Assembly: GCA_029931535.1 (NCBI GenBank)
Contig: JAQPZY010001521.1
Coordinates: 934,001-998,000, forward strand
Direction: 5' to 3'
Source of the DNA: Margaritifera margaritifera
Lineage: Eukaryota > Mollusca > Bivalvia > Unionida > Margaritiferidae
Length of the DNA stretch: 64,000 bases
A program made the translations under genes and the position numbers. This document shows positions 59,737 through 64,000 of this stretch, piece after piece. Below the pieces are notes generated by a model. It ran no database searches, had not been told where the DNA came from, and saw only the letters and a program-made list of their open reading frames with translations. Every line of letters begins with the position of its first letter. Positions within the stretch are counted from its first letter, which is position 1.

Positions 59737-59908
59737 GCTGCTCACGAATGCCTATACCACAGACTCTGTAGCATCATTTTTTGGTCATGTGTGCATGGTC
59801 GAGATTGTATAGGGGTTGCTGCTTACAGGCAAGGCGATGGGTGCCGTAACCGGCTGATCCTGGTTTGAATCTCCGTAGGGTACGAAATAAAATTATCTAA
59901 CCTGTAGG

Positions 59909-59911
<3 letters not shown>

Positions 59912-59988
<77 letters not shown>
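59912..59988. repeat. (TA)n microsatellite
   Basis: About 38 TA units. Confidence 0.97.
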
Positions 59989-59992
<4 letters not shown>

Positions 59993-59999
59993 TAAGCAT

Positions 60000-60435
60000 T
60001 ATAACTAGATAAATAACTTAAATGCAGTCATGCATATAGCTTGTAATTTAATTTTTTAAAAATTCTTTCATCTATGTGTCACGTATACAATTTTATGCTC
60101 CTTCAACCGTCTCTAAATTTTGGATTATAATTATCCATTCGTCTCTTGGAGATACAAAAGTTTTTTTATTTTTTTTTATCTACTCTATTATACCAAAATA
60201 AAGATATTTTGTGTAAAAATTCTCTTTTTAAACTAGTTGTCATCACCACTTGCACAAATGCTTGATTAGTTTAGATAACTCTCTATATAGATAATAGTAT
60301 GCTCGTAATAAGTTGCTTCCCTTGTCAAAATTATTTTATTTACATGTGTAGCGTGTATTCATAGTGACAAGTTTCGGCGAATTAATTGAATAAGTTATAT
60401 AAAAAATTTCATTTGCCATATTTTGTCAACTGGAA
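60000..60435. other. Intergenic DNA
   Basis: AT-rich, nothing recognisable. Confidence 0.5.
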
Positions 60436-60438
60436 GAG

Positions 60439-60715
60439 AGGTGCGGTAGCTCAGTAGTTAGTATGACGGACTCCTATCCAGGAGTACCAGGTTCGATTCC
60501 CAGGCCAGGTCAAATCGATTGCCGTGTTGTGTCCGTAGGCAAGACACATTACTCTCGTTGCCCAACAAACACTGACCAGATCCTCCAAGCAAAACACCAT
60601 AAATCAAATTGAAACCAACCAAACCAAAATGGTGTTGCAATGCGCCCCAATATAATTTGCCGACTGACCCTTGAGGATACCAATACAAATGGACCAAAAT
60701 TCATCGATGGTGGCT
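60439..60715 (+). mobile_element. tRNA-derived SINE
   Basis: A box gtagctcagtagttagt at about 60446 and perfect B box ggttcgattcc at 60490-60500, 40-some bases apart as in a tRNA promoter. The tRNA-like stem cannot close as a cloverleaf with CCA-side pairing, so this is a SINE head. The body has tgtgtccgtaggcaagacac attactctcgttgccc, a motif shared by invertebrate SINEs. An antisense frame over it is a shadow. Confidence 0.75.
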
Positions 60716-61182
60716 GTTATGAATCTAACAACGAAAAAAGTTTCGAGGCGAATCTAAAACGTATTGTCATTATTTGACAGGCTAATGGGCTGTCGCAGGG
60801 TGAATACGCACATTTTGGAAAATGCCCTTAATTTTTCTCCTCATGTAAGCAAGAAAATCCGCATTCACAAATCAATAGGATATGTTATATAAATTATACA
60901 TTATGTTCTAAATCGCGATAAATACTGCAAAGTATATAGTATACTGCACAGAAAGAAGTTTGTCGTAGCAAATTTTCATGAATATTACAAGGTCCATGAC
61001 CTTTGTTCGTTTGTAACTTAAGTATCTAGTTCTGTTGTTGGAACCTAATTGATCCACAGGTCTTATTCGTATTGATTGGAAGAGAGTATAAAAGGTGGCT
61101 CACGGTTAAAACAGAGCTGAGGAAATGATTCAAAGCGTCAGTTTCGAGTTCATCGTTAAGCATTTTCTCTTCAAAAAACCGC

Positions 61183-61345
61183 ATTGGCTTCGTGGTTAGT
61201 CACAATCAAACGTTGTGGGTTCGAATCCTGCGCGGACAACCCGGGTTGACTGTCTTGGTGTAGTTTCATTGCCTCAGCACTGAATATTCTTTCATGTGAT
61301 GATACGCCGCTTAACACCAGAAAGCAAATAAAACTTCTCTTCATT
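61183..61345 (+). mobile_element. tRNA-derived SINE-like copy
   Basis: A-box-like tggcttcgtggttag at 61185 and B box gggttcgaatcc at 61217. The 3' part ends in gaaagcaaataaaa. The body resembles the copy at 8.4 kb. Confidence 0.6.
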
Positions 61346-61551
61346 CATAACTAATGTGTCAACTGACAAAATGGAATTATTCGTTTGTGTCTCATCCAGT
61401 CATCCTTAGTAATTATTTTGTACTCATCCTTATTATACGATGAATTGATGTGAACTATTCATAAAAGGTCTAATATAGTTATAAACTTATTGGAATTCTT
61501 TTAGTGACTCAAGTAAATGTTGGCTTTTGAATGCATTAAAACATTCTTACA

Positions 61552-61773
61552 TACCGTATATACTCGTGTGAAAGCCGGGTCCAAATGCAAACAACATAGA
61601 TCCTGATCTGCCGTCGCATAATGCGTCGGCAGATCTGGGTCTATGTTGTTTGTTCTACTGATTAGTCCTTACAAACTGCATATACCCAGATCGGCCGGCG
61701 CATTATGCGATGGCAGATCTGGGTCTATGTAGTTTGCTGTTGGTATTCGCTTATACGTGAGTACAGATAGTAA
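61552..61773. mobile_element. Double-palindrome MITE (family B), copy 4
   Basis: Inverted ends (taccgtatatactcg and cgtgagtacagatagta) with two internal palindromes, gatctgccgtcgcataatgc gtcggcagatc and a second built on gccggcgcattatgc. Confidence 0.7.
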
Positions 61774-61876
61774 ATCTTTCTCCTTCTTGCCGCTGAAAAT
61801 ATCTTTATTGAGTCCTCTTCTTTTCAAGAGATATCACGCCTATTTATTTTCGTTTTCTTCGTCGCTTCACTCACCC

Positions 61877-62533
61877 GTTGTGACTTTGTCCGAAGAATAT
61901 CAAGCCTTTGAATCCTTGTTATGACTTTGTCCGAAGAATATCAAGCTTTTTATTCCTTGCTGTGACTTTGTCTGAAGAATATCAAGATTGTTAGTCCTTG
62001 TTGGGACTTTGTCTGAAAAATATAAAGCCTTTTAGTCCTTGTTGTGACTTTGTCTGAAAAATATAAAGCTTGTTAGTCCTTGTTGTGACTTTGTCTGAAG
62101 AATATCAAGCCTTTGAGTCATTATTGTGACTTTGTCTGAAGAATATCAAGCCTTTGAATCCTTGTTATGACTTTGTCTGCAAAATATCAAGCCTTTGAGT
62201 CCTTGTTGTGACTTTGTCTGAAAATATCAAGCCTTTTAGTCCTTGTTGGGACTTTGTCGGAAGAATATCAAGCCTTTGAATCATTGTTGGGACTTTGTCC
62301 GAAGAATATCAAGCGTTTGAGTCATGGTTGGGATATTGTTCGACGAATATCAAGCCTTTGAATTATTCTTGTGAATTTGTCCGAAGAATATGAAGCTTTT
62401 AGTCCTTGGTGTGACTTTGTCTGAAGAATATCAAGCTTATTAGTCCTTGTTGCGACTTTGTCTGAAGAATATCAAGCTTTTTAGTCCCTGTTTTGACTTT
62501 GTGCTAAGAATATCCAGCCTATTAGTTCTTGCT
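61877..62533. repeat. 41-bp minisatellite, about 16 copies
   Basis: Unit tgtgactttgtctgaagaat atcaagcctttgagtccttg t. Copies differ at several positions (CTTTTAG, CTTGTTAG, CTTTGAA), so the array is older than the 29- and 43-bp ones. Confidence 0.95.
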
Positions 62534-62582
62534 AAACAGTATTACAGAGCTTATATTCATTCATAAGGTCTTTGTATTTACT

Positions 62583-62867
62583 TTAGAATATGTTCCATTT
62601 CTTGTTCATTAACTTATTCTTGAAAACCCGTGTCCAATGAAATTCTGCTACATCTTTATTCACTGATTTGTAGTCTCCTTTACTACGTAAACATATAATT
62701 TTTTCTTGATAATTCGGTCTAGATGGTGGTAGATTTATGGAGAATTTAAAGTTATCATGACTACTGTTCCTAGAATTTTCAGCTACATATATATGATCAA
62801 CTAGACTTATTATGGACGTATTTTCTAGGTCAAGAATATTTTGAACACAGGTTGATGAAATAGCCAC
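62583..62867 (-). CDS. Possible terminal exon of a small minus-strand gene
   Basis: On the minus strand a 94-codon frame begins immediately after an acceptor-like tttgcattag (62868-62869) in phase 0 and ends at 62583. It has NTS and NSS sequons, SINLPPSRPNYQEK and EFHWTRVFKNKL. It would join in frame to the short candidate first exon at 63283-63339. Family not recognised. Support is limited to frame, phase and splice signals. Confidence 0.3.
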   Translation of the reverse strand: MAISSTCVQNILDLENTSIISLVDHIYVAENSRNSSHDNFKFSINLPPSRPNYQEKIICLRSKGDYKSVNKDVAEFHWTRVFKNKLMNKKWNIF

Positions 62868-63072
62868 CTAATGCAAACCATTTTCTTGAAGAGTGGTAAA
62901 ATAAGTTGTCTACCTCAAGGAACAAGAACAGTTTTTCCGGTCAATTCTTGGAAACTTCAAGTAAGCAACCAATAATATTTCTTCTACGTCAGCTCTGTTG
63001 ATGGACTCTTGTGTAGTTCAATCTATGCTCATTAACTTTCTCAAGCCTAGATGCTGCTCCAATATAAAATAA

Positions 63073-63111
63073 TGGATTTCACCCTTGACGGAGAGGTAAG
63101 TTCCGAACCAC
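63073..63111. repeat. Perfect 39-bp inverted repeat, left arm
   Basis: Identical to the reverse complement of 63267-63305, with a 155-bp loop. Starts tggatttcacccttgacgga. Confidence 0.95.
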
Positions 63112-63266
63112 ATTCCCAAACATACGTAAAATATTGAATAAATGTTTCATTTGGATAATTATCTGTATTTACGCTAGTATGCTTATTTTACCATGACACA
63201 ATAAAATTATCCATTTCTTCGCTCGATATCGTCTGCTTGTATCTCGTGCTGAATTTTTGAATAGCG

Positions 63267-63305
63267 GTGGTTCGGAACTTACCTCTCCGTCAAGGGTGAA
63301 ATCCA
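63267..63305. repeat. Perfect 39-bp inverted repeat, right arm
   Basis: See 63073-63111. On the minus strand this arm contains the candidate donor GAG|gtaagt with its intron starting at 63282. Confidence 0.95.
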
Positions 63306-63339
63306 AGACTAGCCAAATGCTAACAGCAACTTCCGTCAT
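63283..63339 (-). CDS. Possible first coding exon of the minus-strand gene
   Basis: ATG at 63339 (minus strand), 19 codons reading MTEVAVSIWLVLDFTLDGE, then a consensus donor gtaagt in phase 0. The hydrophobic core could be a weak signal peptide. The frame is also open upstream of the ATG to about 63390. It pairs with the frame at 62583-62867; the intron would be 415 bp. Confidence 0.28.
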
Positions 63340-63824
63340 CGTACTTCTCCCTTCTGCAAAATCGGCGAACAAATATGGAATTTTCTCCAATATGTCATGA
63401 ATTGAACGAGGTCGGTTGAGATGTTAAGATAATTGATCCATTTTTGATTACAGCTGGCATAATTTTTACATTAGGAGACGAAAATAGGACAAGCTAGCAG
63501 GGTTGGAAATAGCGAGGTGTGAGTAGTCGTGTCTTCCCTTGTGTTATATTGTTACAGGTTGGATCCCCCCAGCCCACTATCCATTGACCGATACTCCTAA
63601 TTTTGTTTGTAACGAGCCCCTGTGGGGGAAACTATCTTGTCGCTAAATACTAATGGTAATAGACATACAGGGTTTAAAATCAAGTTCGAACTGGACGATT
63701 ATTTAAACTATCTGCAAAGAACACATATTATATCAACAATAAAGCAGTGGACGAAAATAAATGTTATTCCTTATTTTTCATTTTTACAAGGTGGTTCTAT
63801 CGGGATTTATCCATTTATTCAGTA

Positions 63825-64000
63825 TTTCTGTTTCTCAGACAGGGTATGTGCGTGACAAGATAGATACAGTATCTCTGTTTCTCAGACAGGATATGTGTGT
63901 GACAGGACAGATACAGTATCTCTGTTTCTCAGACAGGGTATGTGTGTGACAAGACAGATACAGTATCTCTGTTTCTCAGACAGGGTATGTGTGTCACAAG
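63825..64000. repeat. 47-bp minisatellite, running off the window
   Basis: Unit gacagggtatgtgtgtgaca agacagatacagtatctctg tttctca, nearly four copies visible and continuing past the last base. Confidence 0.95.

Noticed and set aside
60439..60511. A functional tRNA gene
   Set aside because: A and B boxes are good, but the acceptor stem does not close and the sequence continues into a SINE body, so it is a retroposed tRNA-like head.

Overview
This is eukaryotic nuclear DNA from an animal. It is AT-rich, has very low coding density, spliced exons with GT-AG borders, abundant (TA)n, (GA)n, (CT)n and (GT)n microsatellites, many minisatellites, tRNA-derived SINE-like copies, LINE relics, solo LTRs and small foldback elements. 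The repeat style and the Polinton type suggest an aquatic invertebrate, plausibly a mollusc or other lophotrochozoan. That placement is an inference and is weak.

Layout. 0-7 kb: AT-rich intergenic DNA with microsatellites and one dispersed repeat. 7.1-10.0 kb: the only convincing multi-exon host gene, on the + strand. Its three visible exons join in one open frame (287 codons, 5' end missing). They give a hydrophobic N-terminal segment, four predicted amphipathic helices, six cysteines, many N-glycosylation sequons and a very basic tail. This looks like a long-chain four-helix cytokine of the IL-6/LIF/CNTF type and is the best candidate here for something undescribed. 10-25 kb: a 34-bp minisatellite, two MITE families, a SINE-like copy, a LINE ORF1 relic and a decayed ~350-bp repeat block. 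25.1-28.5 kb: a ~77-bp array that begins at a broken LTR end and decays rightwards over 3 kb. 28.6-33 kb: a frameshifted ORF with a signal peptide, a diverged tandem repeat holding a solo LTR, and 29-bp and 43-bp minisatellites. 33.5-34.1 kb: an antisense LINE endonuclease fragment.

36.8-58.5 kb: a dead Polinton/Maverick (adintovirus-like) endogenous DNA virus, GC-richer than its surroundings, with terminal inverted repeats. Relics of the expected gene set can be read: protein-primed DNA polymerase B, retrovirus-type integrase and a PLA2-like protein (both on the minus strand), packaging ATPase, minor and major capsid-like proteins, a small basic core-type protein, an adenain-like protease, a fibre-like protein and a terminal helical protein. 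Nearly every frame is broken, the protease has lost its catalytic His, and a solo LTR splits one gene. The left end exists twice because ~2.4 kb of flank plus the left terminus is tandemly duplicated (36.8-40.9 and 41.9-45.1 kb).

58.5-64 kb: more microsatellites, 44-, 41- and 47-bp minisatellites, two SINE-like copies, a fourth MITE copy, and a possible small two-exon gene on the minus strand whose 5' splice site lies in a perfect 39-bp inverted repeat. All similarity calls come from reading the sequence and from knowledge of the families; no search was run.
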